Positions 18,523-27,774 of a stretch of DNA of 64,000 bases are shown here, in pieces (the stretch's first letter is position 1; every line of letters begins with the position of its first letter). Position numbers and translations under genes: made by a program. The DNA comes from Sphingomonas pruni NBRC 15498 (GTDB lineage: Bacteria > Pseudomonadota > Alphaproteobacteria > Sphingomonadales > Sphingomonadaceae), in assembly GCF_001598455.1 (NCBI RefSeq), contig NZ_BCYZ01000010.1, positions 1 to 64,000 of the forward strand. Direction: 5' to 3'. The notes under the pieces are model-generated. The model saw nothing but the letters and a program-made list of their open reading frames with translations. It did not search any database and was not told where the DNA came from.

Positions 18523-19362
18523 CTAGGCCGGCTTTCCGGCTTCGACATAATTGTAACCAGCGTCGGTGACCTCGTAGAAGTCGGTGCTTTCCTCCCTGAT
18601 CAGCCCTTGTTGTTCGAGGTTCTCGACCGCTGCCATCCACCGCGCGAGGTCGCGATTCGTCTCGCCCCTGCCATACGCAAATCCGCTGGTCTGGACCGAC
18701 TGGCTGTCGAGGCTTCGGCTGATGATGACGATGCCATCGCCGCCGGCGGCAGCGCGCAGCAACGTGTCGCCATGTTCGCTCAGCGCGATCGGCGCGTCGC
18801 GCAGGCCGTCCTCGAAGAACTGGACAAGATCGATCTCGGTGTGACCGCGGATATAGCCATTGTTCTGGAGCATCTGCTGAAGATGGCGGCGAAAGTCGTC
18901 CTTGAACGCGGCAACGCTCGCATAAGAGGCGACGAGCCCCTTGGCTTGCGCCCAGCTGCGAAACTCCTTCACGGCAGCATATTGGTTCGGGTCGACGCTG
19001 CCGGGGCTGACGGGCGCATCGGAGAAATAGAGCATCACGGGTTTTCCCGTCTGATGGTGTTCCTGAACCTCTTCCACCGTGCCGCTGCTCGCCTTGCCGG
19101 TCGGCGTACCGAGCCGCGTCCAGAAGATTCCGACGACGACGTCGGCATGTGCGAGCACGCGATCGTTGATCATTTGCTGAGGCCGGCCGTCCAGTTCCGG
19201 CGACGCATGCGTGTCCCAGCCGATCGGCAACAGCACGACTTGCTTGTCGCGCGCGTGAACCGCGTTCCACTCGGCAATGACGTCACGAACGATGTCACGC
19301 TCCGCGCTCACGTCGCCGGGCGATGCGATCATCACCTCGATCACTTTCGCATCATAGGGCAT
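18523..19362 (-). CDS. DUF4062/TIR-like protein with winged-helix C-terminus
   Basis: Residues 5-110 match the DUF4062 (TIR-like) pattern: VMIASPGDVSAERDIVRDV, LPIGWDTHASPEL, VVVGIFWTRLGTPTGKASSGTVEEV and PVMLYFSD. The glutamates in SGTVEEV sit where TIR and nucleoside-deoxyribosyltransferase folds place a catalytic Glu. The C-terminus (LEQQGLIREESTDFYEVTDAGYNYVE) looks like a winged helix. The gene is reversed relative to the transfer operon and stands between the CopG and traG genes, as cargo would. NAD cleavage or a defence role is inference. At 279 residues it is a complete small member. Confidence 0.75.
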   Translation of the reverse strand: MPYDAKVIEVMIASPGDVSAERDIVRDVIAEWNAVHARDKQVVLLPIGWDTHASPELDGRPQQMINDRVLAHADVVVGIFWTRLGTPTGKASSGTVEEVQEHHQTGKPVMLYFSDAPVSPGSVDPNQYAAVKEFRSWAQAKGLVASYASVAAFKDDFRRHLQQMLQNNGYIRGHTEIDLVQFFEDGLRDAPIALSEHGDTLLRAAAGGDGIVIISRSLDSQSVQTSGFAYGRGETNRDLARWMAAVENLEQQGLIREESTDFYEVTDAGYNYVEAGKPA

Positions 19363-19521
19363 TCGGACGGGCTCCAGGCTTTCGCGGTCGCGGACGGATT
19401 CTCAGGATATCGCGCGTCGCGGGAGCTGAATAGCGCCGCGTGACGCCGCGCCGCGCTCTCCCGTTTTTCGCGGGCATGGGGGATTTTTTGCCCCGCCGGA
19501 TCGACCGGCAGGAGCGACCTC

Positions 19522-21534
19522 GTGACACCCACCAAATTGCTGATCGGGCAGATCGTGCTCGTCTTCGCGATCGTGATCGCCGGCGTGTGGATCGCGACAC
19601 AATGGGCGGCCGCGATGCTGGCATACCAACCCGAGCTCGGCACACCCTGGTTCTCCGTCGGACGCCTCCCGGTCTATCACCCCTGGGCGCTGTTCGGCTG
19701 GTGGTATTCCTACGACGCCTATGCGCCGCAGGTTTTCGACAAGGCCGGGCTGATCGCCGGTGCATCGGGTTTCGTCGGGTGCGGCGCGGCGGTCTCGGGA
19801 TCGCTGTGGCGCGCACGGCAACGAAACAACGTCACGACCTATGGCTCGGCCCGCTGGGCATCGGCGCGCGAAATGGAACGCGCCGGGCTGTACGCCGATC
19901 GCGGCATTTTGCTCGGCCAGCTCGACGGGCGCTATCTGCGGCACGCAGGGCCCGAGCACGTTATGGCATTCGCGCCCACGCGCTCGGGCAAGGGCGTCGG
20001 CCTCGTCGTCCCAACGCTGCTCAGCTGGACTGGCTCCGCGATCGTCCATGATATCAAGGGCGAAAACTGGACCCTCACCGCAGGATGGCGATCGCGCTTT
20101 TCGCATTGCCTGCTCTTCAATCCGACCGATGAGCGGTCGGCGCGCTACAATCCGCTGCTGGAGGTTCGCCGTGGCGCTGATGAAGTCCGCGACGTGCAGA
20201 ATATCGCCGATATTCTGGTCGATCCCGAAGGCGCGCTCGAGCGACGGAATCATTGGGAAAAAACCAGCCATTCCCTTCTCGTAGGGGCGATCCTTCACGT
20301 TCTGTACGCGGAAGAGGACAAGACGCTCGCGCGCGTCGCGACGTTCCTCTCGGACCCGCGCCGCAGTTTCGTCGCGACGCTCAAGCGGATGATGGAGACC
20401 AACCATCTCGGCACTGAGGACGCGCCGCGTGTCCATCCCGTCGTCGCCTCGGCCGCCCGCGAGCTGCTCAACAAGAGCGAGAACGAACGCTCCGGCGTCC
20501 TGTCGACCGCAATGTCCTTCCTGGGATTGTATCGCGACCCGACCGTCGCTGCGGTCACCTCGGCCTGCGACTGGCGGATCGCGGACATTATCGAGGCCGT
20601 CCGGCCGCTCTCGCTCTACCTCGTCATCCCGCCCTCCGACATCAGCCGGACCAAACCACTCGTGCGGCTCGTACTCAATCAGATCGGCCGGCGCCTGACC
20701 GAGCGGCTCGACGGCGCCGGCAGCGCGCGCCGCCATCAGCTGCTCCTCATGCTCGATGAATTCCCGGCGCTCGGGCGGCTGGATTTCTTCGAGACCAGCC
20801 TGGCCTTCATGGCGGGCTACGGCGTCCGCGCCGTCCTCATCGCCCAAAGCCTCAACCAGATCGAGAAGGCTTATGGCGAGCACAATTCGATCCTCGACAA
20901 TTGTCACGTTCGCGTCGCGTTCGCGACCAATGACGAGCGCACGGCGAAGCGCATCTCGGATGCGCTTGGCACCGCGACCGAGCAGCGCGCGATGCGCAAC
21001 TATGCCGGGCACCGGCTCGCACCCTGGCTCGCGCATGTCATGGTCAGCCGTCAGGAAACTGCCCGGGCGCTGCTGACGCCCGGCGAGGTCATGCAGCTGC
21101 CTCCGACCGACGAGCTGGTGCTGATCTCGGGGCTGGCGCCGATCCGGGCTCACAAGCTGCGCTATTACGAGGACCGCAACTTCACGGCGCGCGTCTGCCC
21201 CGCGCCGGTGCTGGGGCAGGGGCCCTATGCCGATTGCCCGGCCGATCGGCCCTGTGACTGGAACGCCGACGCCCGCACGTCGGACGCGCGTCTTGCCGCG
21301 CCTGCCGAGGACGAAGGCGAGGGTGCCGATGGCGGGCTCGAGCAGCAGCGTCATCCCGGGCTTGGCGAAGACGTACCGTCGCACGTGCTCGTCCAGGAGC
21401 CCTTGCCACTGTTCGACGAGGTCGACGACGACGGCGCCGCCGACCAGCGCGCGATGGAACTCGCGCGCGGTGTCGCCACGCGCGGTTACGGTCTCAACGA
21501 GGCCGATCATCACGACCTTTTTCCCGGGATCTGA
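19522..21534 (+). CDS. traG: TraG/VirD4 coupling ATPase
   Basis: The 670-residue protein has N-terminal membrane helices (LIGQIVLVFAIVIAGVWIA and a second near residue 80), Walker A APTRSGKG near residue 150 and Walker B LLLMLDEFPALG near 406. It carries the relaxosome to the Trb channel at the inner membrane. The GTG at 19,522 has CAGGAG upstream. The tail after ~570 is acidic and variable, as is normal. Its stop is 3 bases from trbB, which starts the channel operon. Confidence 0.93.
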   Translation: MTPTKLLIGQIVLVFAIVIAGVWIATQWAAAMLAYQPELGTPWFSVGRLPVYHPWALFGWWYSYDAYAPQVFDKAGLIAGASGFVGCGAAVSGSLWRARQRNNVTTYGSARWASAREMERAGLYADRGILLGQLDGRYLRHAGPEHVMAFAPTRSGKGVGLVVPTLLSWTGSAIVHDIKGENWTLTAGWRSRFSHCLLFNPTDERSARYNPLLEVRRGADEVRDVQNIADILVDPEGALERRNHWEKTSHSLLVGAILHVLYAEEDKTLARVATFLSDPRRSFVATLKRMMETNHLGTEDAPRVHPVVASAARELLNKSENERSGVLSTAMSFLGLYRDPTVAAVTSACDWRIADIIEAVRPLSLYLVIPPSDISRTKPLVRLVLNQIGRRLTERLDGAGSARRHQLLLMLDEFPALGRLDFFETSLAFMAGYGVRAVLIAQSLNQIEKAYGEHNSILDNCHVRVAFATNDERTAKRISDALGTATEQRAMRNYAGHRLAPWLAHVMVSRQETARALLTPGEVMQLPPTDELVLISGLAPIRAHKLRYYEDRNFTARVCPAPVLGQGPYADCPADRPCDWNADARTSDARLAAPAEDEGEGADGGLEQQRHPGLGEDVPSHVLVQEPLPLFDEVDDDGAADQRAMELARGVATRGYGLNEADHHDLFPGI

Positions 21535-21537
21535 GCG

Positions 21538-22551
21538 ATGACCGACGCTCCTCCCGAACCTGTCGGCGTCGACACCGTTTCGGTCGCGCGCCGCCGTGCC
21601 ATGCTGCGCACCGCGATGGGGCCGGCGATCGCCGCCGCGCTCGGCGATCCGCGTGTGCTCGAAGTGATGGTCAATCCCGACGGCGCGCTCCGCCTCGACC
21701 GACTTGGCGAGGGACGAAGCGACACCGGCGTGCGCTACGAGCCGGCGCAGGTCGAGCGGATCGTCCGCCTCGTCGCGAGCCACGCGCGCACCGACGTTCA
21801 CGCAAATGCACCGATCGTTTCGGCCGAACTCCCGCCGCACGGGTCGGGCGCGGGCGAGCGGTTTGAAGGCGTGTTGCCGCCGGTCGCGCTTGCACCGTGC
21901 TTCTCGATACGCAAGCCGGCGACGCGGCTCTACACGCTGATGGACTATGTCGCCGACGGGATCATGTCGGCGGACACCGCGCGATTGCTGTCGCTCGCGG
22001 TCGTCGATCGTCGCAACATCCTCGTCGTCGGCGGCACGAGCTCTGGCAAAACCACGCTCGCCAATGCGCTCCTCGCCGAGATGGCGCATCTCGACGAGCG
22101 GCTCTTGATCATCGAGGACACACGCGAGCTGCAGTCGCCCGCCGCCGACACGGTCGCCCTCCGCACGCGGCCCGGTAGCGTGACGATGGCCGATCTCGTC
22201 CGCTCGACGCTTCGTCTCCGCCCCGATCGCATCATCGTCGGCGAGGTGCGCGGCCCCGAGGCGCTCGACATGCTCAAGGCCTGGAACACCGGGCATCCGG
22301 GCGGAATCGCGACGGTCCACGCCAACAGCGCGCGCTCGGCGCTGCTGCGGATCGAGCAACTCATCCAGGAAGCCGTGGTCACGGTGCCGCGCCGGCTGAT
22401 CGCCGAGGCGATCGACATGGTGGTGTTCATCGCCGGGCGCGGCGCCTCGCGCCGCGTCGAGACGATCGCCCGCGTCGCCGGGCTCGATCCGGACGGCGGC
22501 TACGCCGTGATCGACCTCTCCCAACCACCTGCACCCCCAGAAGGAGACTGA
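21538..22551 (+). CDS. trbB: TrbB conjugative-transfer ATPase (VirB11 family)
   Basis: A 337-residue soluble hexameric ATPase with Walker A GGTSSGKTT (about 165-173), the Asp box LLIIEDTREL, Walker B LRPDRIIVGEVRGPEA and the His box HPGGIATVHANS. These are diagnostic of VirB11/TrbB. It energises pilus and channel assembly from the cytoplasmic side. The gene lies 3 bp after traG and 2 bp before trbC, so it is within the same operon. Confidence 0.94.
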   Translation: MTDAPPEPVGVDTVSVARRRAMLRTAMGPAIAAALGDPRVLEVMVNPDGALRLDRLGEGRSDTGVRYEPAQVERIVRLVASHARTDVHANAPIVSAELPPHGSGAGERFEGVLPPVALAPCFSIRKPATRLYTLMDYVADGIMSADTARLLSLAVVDRRNILVVGGTSSGKTTLANALLAEMAHLDERLLIIEDTRELQSPAADTVALRTRPGSVTMADLVRSTLRLRPDRIIVGEVRGPEALDMLKAWNTGHPGGIATVHANSARSALLRIEQLIQEAVVTVPRRLIAEAIDMVVFIAGRGASRRVETIARVAGLDPDGGYAVIDLSQPPAPPEGD

Positions 22552-22553
22552 CC

Positions 22554-22886
22554 ATGATTCTGTTCCGCGCGTGCCGGCGTCTCCGGCTCACCCTTTCCAG
22601 TATCTCGCTCGGCATCGGCATCGGCATGGCGACGCCGGCTTACGCCAGCGGCTCCGGCATGCCCTGGGAGCAACCGCTCCAGCAGGTGCTGGAATCGGTG
22701 CAGGGGCCGGTCGCCAAGATCATCGCGGTGATGGTGATCATTACGACGGGCTTGACGCTCGCCTTCGGTGAGACCGCAGGCGGTTTCCGGCGGCTGATCC
22801 AGATCGTGTTCGGCCTCTCGATCGCGTTCGCGGCCTCGTCCTTCTTCCTCTCGTTCTTCAGCTTCGGCGGCGGGGCGCTCGTCTGA
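22554..22886 (+). CDS. trbC: TrbC pilin (VirB2-like)
   Basis: The 110-residue protein has a basic N-terminus, a signal segment ending near AYASGSG, then two long hydrophobic helices (VAKIIAVMVIITTGLTLAF and LIQIVFGLSIAFAASSFFL) around a short hydrophilic loop. This is the layout of conjugative pilins. It is the expected substrate of the TraF peptidase at 2,311. AAGGAG lies before the ATG. The stop overlaps trbD by one base. Confidence 0.9.
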   Translation: MILFRACRRLRLTLSSISLGIGIGMATPAYASGSGMPWEQPLQQVLESVQGPVAKIIAVMVIITTGLTLAFGETAGGFRRLIQIVFGLSIAFAASSFFLSFFSFGGGALV

Positions 22887-23161
22887 TGCTCGTCACCGGC
22901 AGTCATCATATCGACGGATTCGAGGCGCCCATCCACGGGAGCCTGAGATCGCCGATCCTGTTGGGGGGCGCCCCGCGTGGGCTGGCGATCGTCAATGGCA
23001 CGATCGCCGCCGCGGTCGGTCTCGGGCTGCAGCAATGGCTCGCCGGCCTGATCCTCTGGGCGATCGGGCATTCAGTCGCGGTCGCCGCAGCGCGCCGCGA
23101 CCCGGACTTTGCCCCCGTCCTCCTGCGCCACCTTCGCCAGCGGAGTCATTTCGCATGCTGA
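22886..23161 (+). CDS. trbD: TrbD (VirB3-like) channel protein
   Basis: A 91-residue inner-membrane protein with PIHGSLRSPILLGGAPRGLAI at the start, a motif shared by TrbD/VirB3 proteins, then two hydrophobic segments (LAIVNGTIAAAVGLGL and LAGLILWAIGHSVAVAAA) and a basic end. VirB3-like proteins work with the TrbE ATPase in pilus biogenesis. It overlaps trbC by one base and trbE by 7 bases. Confidence 0.88.
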   Translation: MLVTGSHHIDGFEAPIHGSLRSPILLGGAPRGLAIVNGTIAAAVGLGLQQWLAGLILWAIGHSVAVAAARRDPDFAPVLLRHLRQRSHFAC

Positions 23162-25569
23162 ACTTGCGCGAATATCGGCATCGCGCCGATCGCCTCGCCG
23201 ATCATCTGCCCTGGGCGGCGCTCGTCGCGCCGGGGGTCGTCCTCAACAAGGACGGCAGCTTCCAGCGCACGCTGCGCTTTCGCGGCCCCGATCTGGAGAG
23301 CGCGACCGAAGCCGGACTGGTCGGTGCGTGTGCCCGCGCCAACAATGTGCTCAAGCGTTTCGGCACCGGCTGGGCGCTGTTCTTCGAGGCCGAGCGCGTC
23401 GAGGCGCTCGACTATCCGGCCAGCGATTTTCCGGATCCGGTCTCGGCGCTTGTCGACGAGGAACGTCGCGCCGCCTTCGAAGCCGAGGGCGCGCATTACG
23501 AGAGCCATTACTATCTGACGCTTGTTTTCCTGCCGCCGGCCGATGCGAGCGAGGCGGCAGGGCGCAAGCTCGTCGAGACAGAAACGCCCATGGCGCGCGA
23601 CTGGCGCGCGGCACTTGCCGGATTCGTCGCCGAGTGCGACCGGGTGCTCGACCTGTTTGCCGGGTTCATGCCCGAGGTCCGGGCGCTCAACTCTGGCGAG
23701 ACGCTCACCTATCTGCACGGGTGCGTCTCACCACGCCGCCATCCGGTCGTGGTTCCCGAGACACCCATGTATCTCGACGCGCTGCTCGTCGACTCGCCGC
23801 TCACCGGCGGGCTCGAGCCGCGGCTCGGGCAGATGCATCTGCGTACAGTCACCGTGCTCGGGCTCCCCAATATGAGCCGGCCCGGCATCCTCGACGCGCT
23901 CAACGCGACCGACTTTAGCTATCGCTGGACGACGCGGTTCATCGCGCTCGACCGGACCGATGCGACCAAGACCCTGACCCGCATTCGCCGGCAATGGTTC
24001 AACAAGCGCAAGTCGATCTCGGCGATGGTGCGCGAGGTAATGTACAACCAGCCGGCGCAGCTGCTCGACAGCGACGCCGACAACAAGGTGGTGGACGCCG
24101 ACCAGGCGCTGCAGGCGCTGGGCGCCGACTATGTCGCGTTCGGCTATCTCACCACGACGATCACGGTGAGCGACGTGGATCGCGCCCGGGTCGAGGCGAA
24201 GGTCCGTTCGGTCGAGCGCATCGTCAATGGCCTGGGCTTCACCTGCGTGCGCGAAGGCGTGAACGCGGTCGAGGCGTGGCTCTCCTCGCTCCCGGGCCAT
24301 GTCTACGCCAATGTCCGCCAGCCGATCGTCCATACCCTCAACCTCGCGCATCTGATGCCGCTCTCGGCGATCTGGGCGGGACCGACGCACAACAAGCATC
24401 TTGGCGGACCGCCGCTCTTGATGGCGCAGACTTCGGGATCGACGCCGTTCCGGCTCTCCACCCATGTCGGCGACGTCGGGCACATGCTCGCGGTCGGGCC
24501 GACGGGCGCCGGCAAGTCAGTGCTGCTCGCGCTGATCGCGCTTCAGTTCCGCCGCTATCCTGGCGCGCAAATCTATATCTTCGACAAAGGCTATTCGGCG
24601 CGCGCTGCGGTGCTGGCCATGGGCGGCAGGCATCACGCGCTCGGACTTGGCGGTGGAGACGGGGAAGGGCTGGCCTTCCAACCGCTCGCCGGGATCGACC
24701 GGATCGACGAGCGCAGTTGGGCGGCTGAGTGGATTGCCGCCTTGCTCACTCACGAGAAGGTCGGTGTGACGCCCGAGGTCAAGGATGCGATCTGGTCGGC
24801 GCTCGGTAGCCTCGCAACGGCCCCGGTCGAGGAGCGCACGCTCACCGGGCTCGCGCTGCTGCTCCAGTCGGGGGCACTCCGGCTGGCGCTCGCCGCGTAT
24901 ACGCTCGAAGGTCCCTATGGCCGGCTGCTCGACGCCGCTGAACAGCAGCTGTCGCTGTCGTCGGTCGAATGTTTCGAGACCGAAGCGCTGATGGCCGAAG
25001 CCGGTGTGGTGGCACCCGTGCTCACCTATCTCTTCCACCGATTGGAGGAGCGGTTCGACGGCCGGCCGACGTTGCTCATCCTCGACGAAGCCTGGATCTT
25101 CCTCGACCATCCTTTGTTCGCTGCGCGCATCCACGAATGGCTGAAGACGCTCCGCAAAAAGAATGTCGCGGTGCTGTTCGCGACGCAGAGCCTAGCCGAC
25201 ATCGCTGACAGCGCGATCGCGCCTGCGATCATCGAGAGTTGCCCCCAGCGCATCCTGTTGCCCAACGAGCGCGCGATCGAGCCGCAGGGCAGGGCCGCCT
25301 ATGAGCGGTTCGGGCTGAACGACCGTCAGATCGAGCTGGTCGCCCGCGCCACGCCCAAGCGGGATTATTACCTGCAATCGGCGCGCGGTAACCGGCTGTT
25401 CGAGCTCGGCCTCGGGCCCATCGCGCTCGCCGTGTGCGGCGCCTCCGATCCTGCGAGCCAGCAGCGCATCGACAAGCTCCTAGCCGAGGGCGGCGACGAT
25501 TTCGCCGCGCGGTTCCTCGCATCGGCGGGCCTCGACTGGGCCGTCCCGCTCCTCGCCTCCCTTCGCTGA
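23155..25569 (+). CDS. trbE: TrbE ATPase (VirB4 family)
   Basis: This 804-residue ATPase has Walker A GPTGAGKSVLLALI near residue 447 and Walker B PTLLILDEAWIFLD near 640. They are followed by LRKKNVAVLFATQSLADI and LPNERA, all hallmarks of VirB4/TrbE. It powers pilin extraction and substrate transport. The open frame extends before 23,155, but the ATG there starts the family's MLNLREYRHRADRLADHLPW and overlaps the end of trbD, so it is the real start. Confidence 0.94.
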   Translation: MLNLREYRHRADRLADHLPWAALVAPGVVLNKDGSFQRTLRFRGPDLESATEAGLVGACARANNVLKRFGTGWALFFEAERVEALDYPASDFPDPVSALVDEERRAAFEAEGAHYESHYYLTLVFLPPADASEAAGRKLVETETPMARDWRAALAGFVAECDRVLDLFAGFMPEVRALNSGETLTYLHGCVSPRRHPVVVPETPMYLDALLVDSPLTGGLEPRLGQMHLRTVTVLGLPNMSRPGILDALNATDFSYRWTTRFIALDRTDATKTLTRIRRQWFNKRKSISAMVREVMYNQPAQLLDSDADNKVVDADQALQALGADYVAFGYLTTTITVSDVDRARVEAKVRSVERIVNGLGFTCVREGVNAVEAWLSSLPGHVYANVRQPIVHTLNLAHLMPLSAIWAGPTHNKHLGGPPLLMAQTSGSTPFRLSTHVGDVGHMLAVGPTGAGKSVLLALIALQFRRYPGAQIYIFDKGYSARAAVLAMGGRHHALGLGGGDGEGLAFQPLAGIDRIDERSWAAEWIAALLTHEKVGVTPEVKDAIWSALGSLATAPVEERTLTGLALLLQSGALRLALAAYTLEGPYGRLLDAAEQQLSLSSVECFETEALMAEAGVVAPVLTYLFHRLEERFDGRPTLLILDEAWIFLDHPLFAARIHEWLKTLRKKNVAVLFATQSLADIADSAIAPAIIESCPQRILLPNERAIEPQGRAAYERFGLNDRQIELVARATPKRDYYLQSARGNRLFELGLGPIALAVCGASDPASQQRIDKLLAEGGDDFAARFLASAGLDWAVPLLASLR

Positions 25570-25592
25570 CCCTCCAACAGAAAGGATCTCCC

Positions 25593-26333
25593 ATGTCTCG
25601 GCGAATTGCTCGTTATCTCACCACTATGGCCGCTCCGGCGGTGCTGCTGCTTGTCGGGGGCACGGTCCTCACCGCGGCGCCGGCGGCCGCACAGATCACG
25701 GTGTTCGACCCGACCAACTACTCGCAGAACCTGCTGACGGCGGCGCGTGAGCTGCAGCAGATCAACAATCAGATTCAGCAACTCCAGAACCAGGCGACGA
25801 TGCTGACCAATCAGGCGAAAAACCTGATGCGGCTCGACTTTCCCGAAGCGCAGGCGCTGACCCAGACGATCAACCGGGTCCAGCAGCTGATGGATCAGGC
25901 GCGCGGCATCAGTTTCAGGATCGATACCGCCGGGACCCAGTTCAGCCAGCTGTACCCGCAAGGCCTGACCTCGGTGCTCACCACCGACCAGAGCCTGGCG
26001 GCCGCCAGGTCGCGCTACGACGCGGCAATGGCCGCCTACACCAACACGGTGAATGTCCAGGCCAGCGTCGTCGGCAGCATCGCCAGCGATACCAGCACGC
26101 TGGCCGCGATCACCGCGCGCAGCCAGTCGGCGCAGGGTCAGCTTCAGGCGAGCCAGGCGACCAACCAGCTGCTCGCGCTGGTCGCCAAGCAGCAACTCGA
26201 AATCTCGCAGCTGATGGCCGCGCAATATCGGGCTCAATCGCTCGAAGCTGCAACCCGCGCCCAGGCTGAGGCGGAAGGACGGGCGGCGGCGCAAAAGTTC
26301 ATCGGCAACGGCAAGGCCTACACCCCCCGATAG
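25593..26333 (+). CDS. trbJ: TrbJ (VirB5-like) periplasmic channel protein
   Basis: The 246-residue protein has a signal peptide (LTTMAAPAVLLLVGGTVLTAAPAAAQ), followed by ITVFDPTNYSQNLLTAAREL, the standard opening of mature TrbJ. Long Gln/Asn-rich helices follow (INNQIQQLQNQATMLTNQ) and form a coiled coil. VirB5-like proteins cap or nucleate the pilus and contact the recipient. The ATG has AAAGGA upstream. No trbK-like entry-exclusion lipoprotein gene is seen between it and trbL. Confidence 0.9.
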   Translation: MSRRIARYLTTMAAPAVLLLVGGTVLTAAPAAAQITVFDPTNYSQNLLTAARELQQINNQIQQLQNQATMLTNQAKNLMRLDFPEAQALTQTINRVQQLMDQARGISFRIDTAGTQFSQLYPQGLTSVLTTDQSLAAARSRYDAAMAAYTNTVNVQASVVGSIASDTSTLAAITARSQSAQGQLQASQATNQLLALVAKQQLEISQLMAAQYRAQSLEAATRAQAEAEGRAAAQKFIGNGKAYTPR

Positions 26334-26450
26334 GGCCACCCCCACGCCGATGGTGACGGCGGGTGCGCCCCCGCCCGCCGTCACACCCCGCGAGGCGCGC
26401 GGCACCGCTCCCCCGTCGCGCGTCTCGTGGGGCTCCAATGCAGCAGGACA

Positions 26451-27770
26451 ATGCGTATGGACGACCTGAGCGTCATCGACCGGTTCATGGCCGGGTTCAC
26501 CCAATATATCGACAACGGGTTCGGCTTGTTGGGGGGTGACGTCCATTTCCTTGCCGCCACGCTGATCGGCATCGATGTGACGCTCGCGGGCCTATTCTGG
26601 GCGCTCGGCGGCGAAGCCGATGTGATGGGGCGCTTCATCAAGAAAATCCTCTATGTCGGCGCCTTCGCCTACATCATCGGCAGCTTCTCGACCCTGGCCG
26701 GGATCATCTTCAGGTCATTCGCTGCAGCCGGCGTCACCGCCAGCGGCGGTACCATCAGCGCTGGCGATCTTCTGAAACCCGGAACGCTGGCCGAAGCCGG
26801 TTGGGAAGCGGCCTGGCCGCTCCTCCAGCAGATCAACGGCTTAACCGGTCCGGTTGCCTTCTTCACCAACGTCGGCACGATCCTGATCCTGCTGATCGCC
26901 TGGCTGCTGGTTGTCCTCGCCTTTTTCATTCTCGCGATCCAGGTCTTCGTGACGATCATCGAGTTCAAACTCACGACACTCGCGGGATTCGTGCTCGTGC
27001 CGTTCGCGCTGTGGAACCGCACGAGCTTTTTGGCAGAGCGCGTGCTCGGCAACGTCGTCAGCTCGGGCATCAAGATCATGGTGCTCGCCGTTATCATCGG
27101 CATCGGTTCGAACTTTTTCCAGCAATACGCCACCTCGCTCGACGCCAACACGCCGGACATCGTCAAGGCGCTGACTCTCGTTCTTGCGGCCCTCACCATT
27201 TTCGGGCTCGGCATTTTCGGCCCAGGGGTCGCGGCCGGTCTGGTTTCCGGCGCGCCGCAGCTCGGCGCGGGTGCCGCGGTCGGCACGACCTTGGGCGCAG
27301 CTGGCGTCATCGCGGTCGGCGGCGGCGCGGTCGCGGCGGGCGCGGGCGCTGCGGGTAGCGCGGCACTCGGTGCCGTCCGCGCGGGCACGTCAATGGGGTC
27401 GGCGGCCTCCACTGCCTACAAACTCGGCCAAGAAGGCGCTCAGTCGAAGAGTGTCGGCGCCGGGCTTTCCGGAATCGCCCAGGCCGGTGCCGGTGCAATG
27501 CGCGCGAGGGCGGCCGAGGCAGCCGGATCGTTCGGCATCGGCGAGGCGGCCGCCTCGGGCCGCCAGGCGGCGTTCGACGCGCTGACCAATCGCACCGAGG
27601 CCAAGGCTGCCAAAGCGACTAGCGGCGAGGGTGGGGCGCCGGGCTGGGCGCAGGCGCTGCGCCGCGAATCCGAAGCCCGCCACCAGCGCCAGATCGTCGC
27701 CCACACCTTGAAGGAAGGCGATTCCGCCAGCGCTGCCGCCAACCCCGACATTTCAGAGAAGGAGGATTGA
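26451..27770 (+). CDS. trbL: TrbL (VirB6-like) polytopic channel protein
   Basis: The 439-residue protein opens with the family's DRFMAGFTQYIDNGFGLL and has at least six hydrophobic segments, for example ILILLIAWLLVVLAFFILAI and VLAVIIGIGSNFF. A long Gly/Ala-rich cytoplasmic or periplasmic tail (from about 270) follows. TrbL/VirB6 forms the inner-membrane pore. AGGA precedes the ATG at 26,451; the ATG at 26,457 is an alternative. The trbF gene starts 4 bases after the stop. Confidence 0.9.
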   Translation: MRMDDLSVIDRFMAGFTQYIDNGFGLLGGDVHFLAATLIGIDVTLAGLFWALGGEADVMGRFIKKILYVGAFAYIIGSFSTLAGIIFRSFAAAGVTASGGTISAGDLLKPGTLAEAGWEAAWPLLQQINGLTGPVAFFTNVGTILILLIAWLLVVLAFFILAIQVFVTIIEFKLTTLAGFVLVPFALWNRTSFLAERVLGNVVSSGIKIMVLAVIIGIGSNFFQQYATSLDANTPDIVKALTLVLAALTIFGLGIFGPGVAAGLVSGAPQLGAGAAVGTTLGAAGVIAVGGGAVAAGAGAAGSAALGAVRAGTSMGSAASTAYKLGQEGAQSKSVGAGLSGIAQAGAGAMRARAAEAAGSFGIGEAAASGRQAAFDALTNRTEAKAAKATSGEGGAPGWAQALRRESEARHQRQIVAHTLKEGDSASAAANPDISEKED

Positions 27771-27774
27771 CCCG

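Noticed and set aside
19402-22524. Open frame of 1,040 codons on the minus strand
   Set aside because: It is antisense to traG, trbB and their clear ATPase motifs; the translation is Arg/Gly/Ala-rich with no family pattern. Long antisense frames are expected at this GC content.
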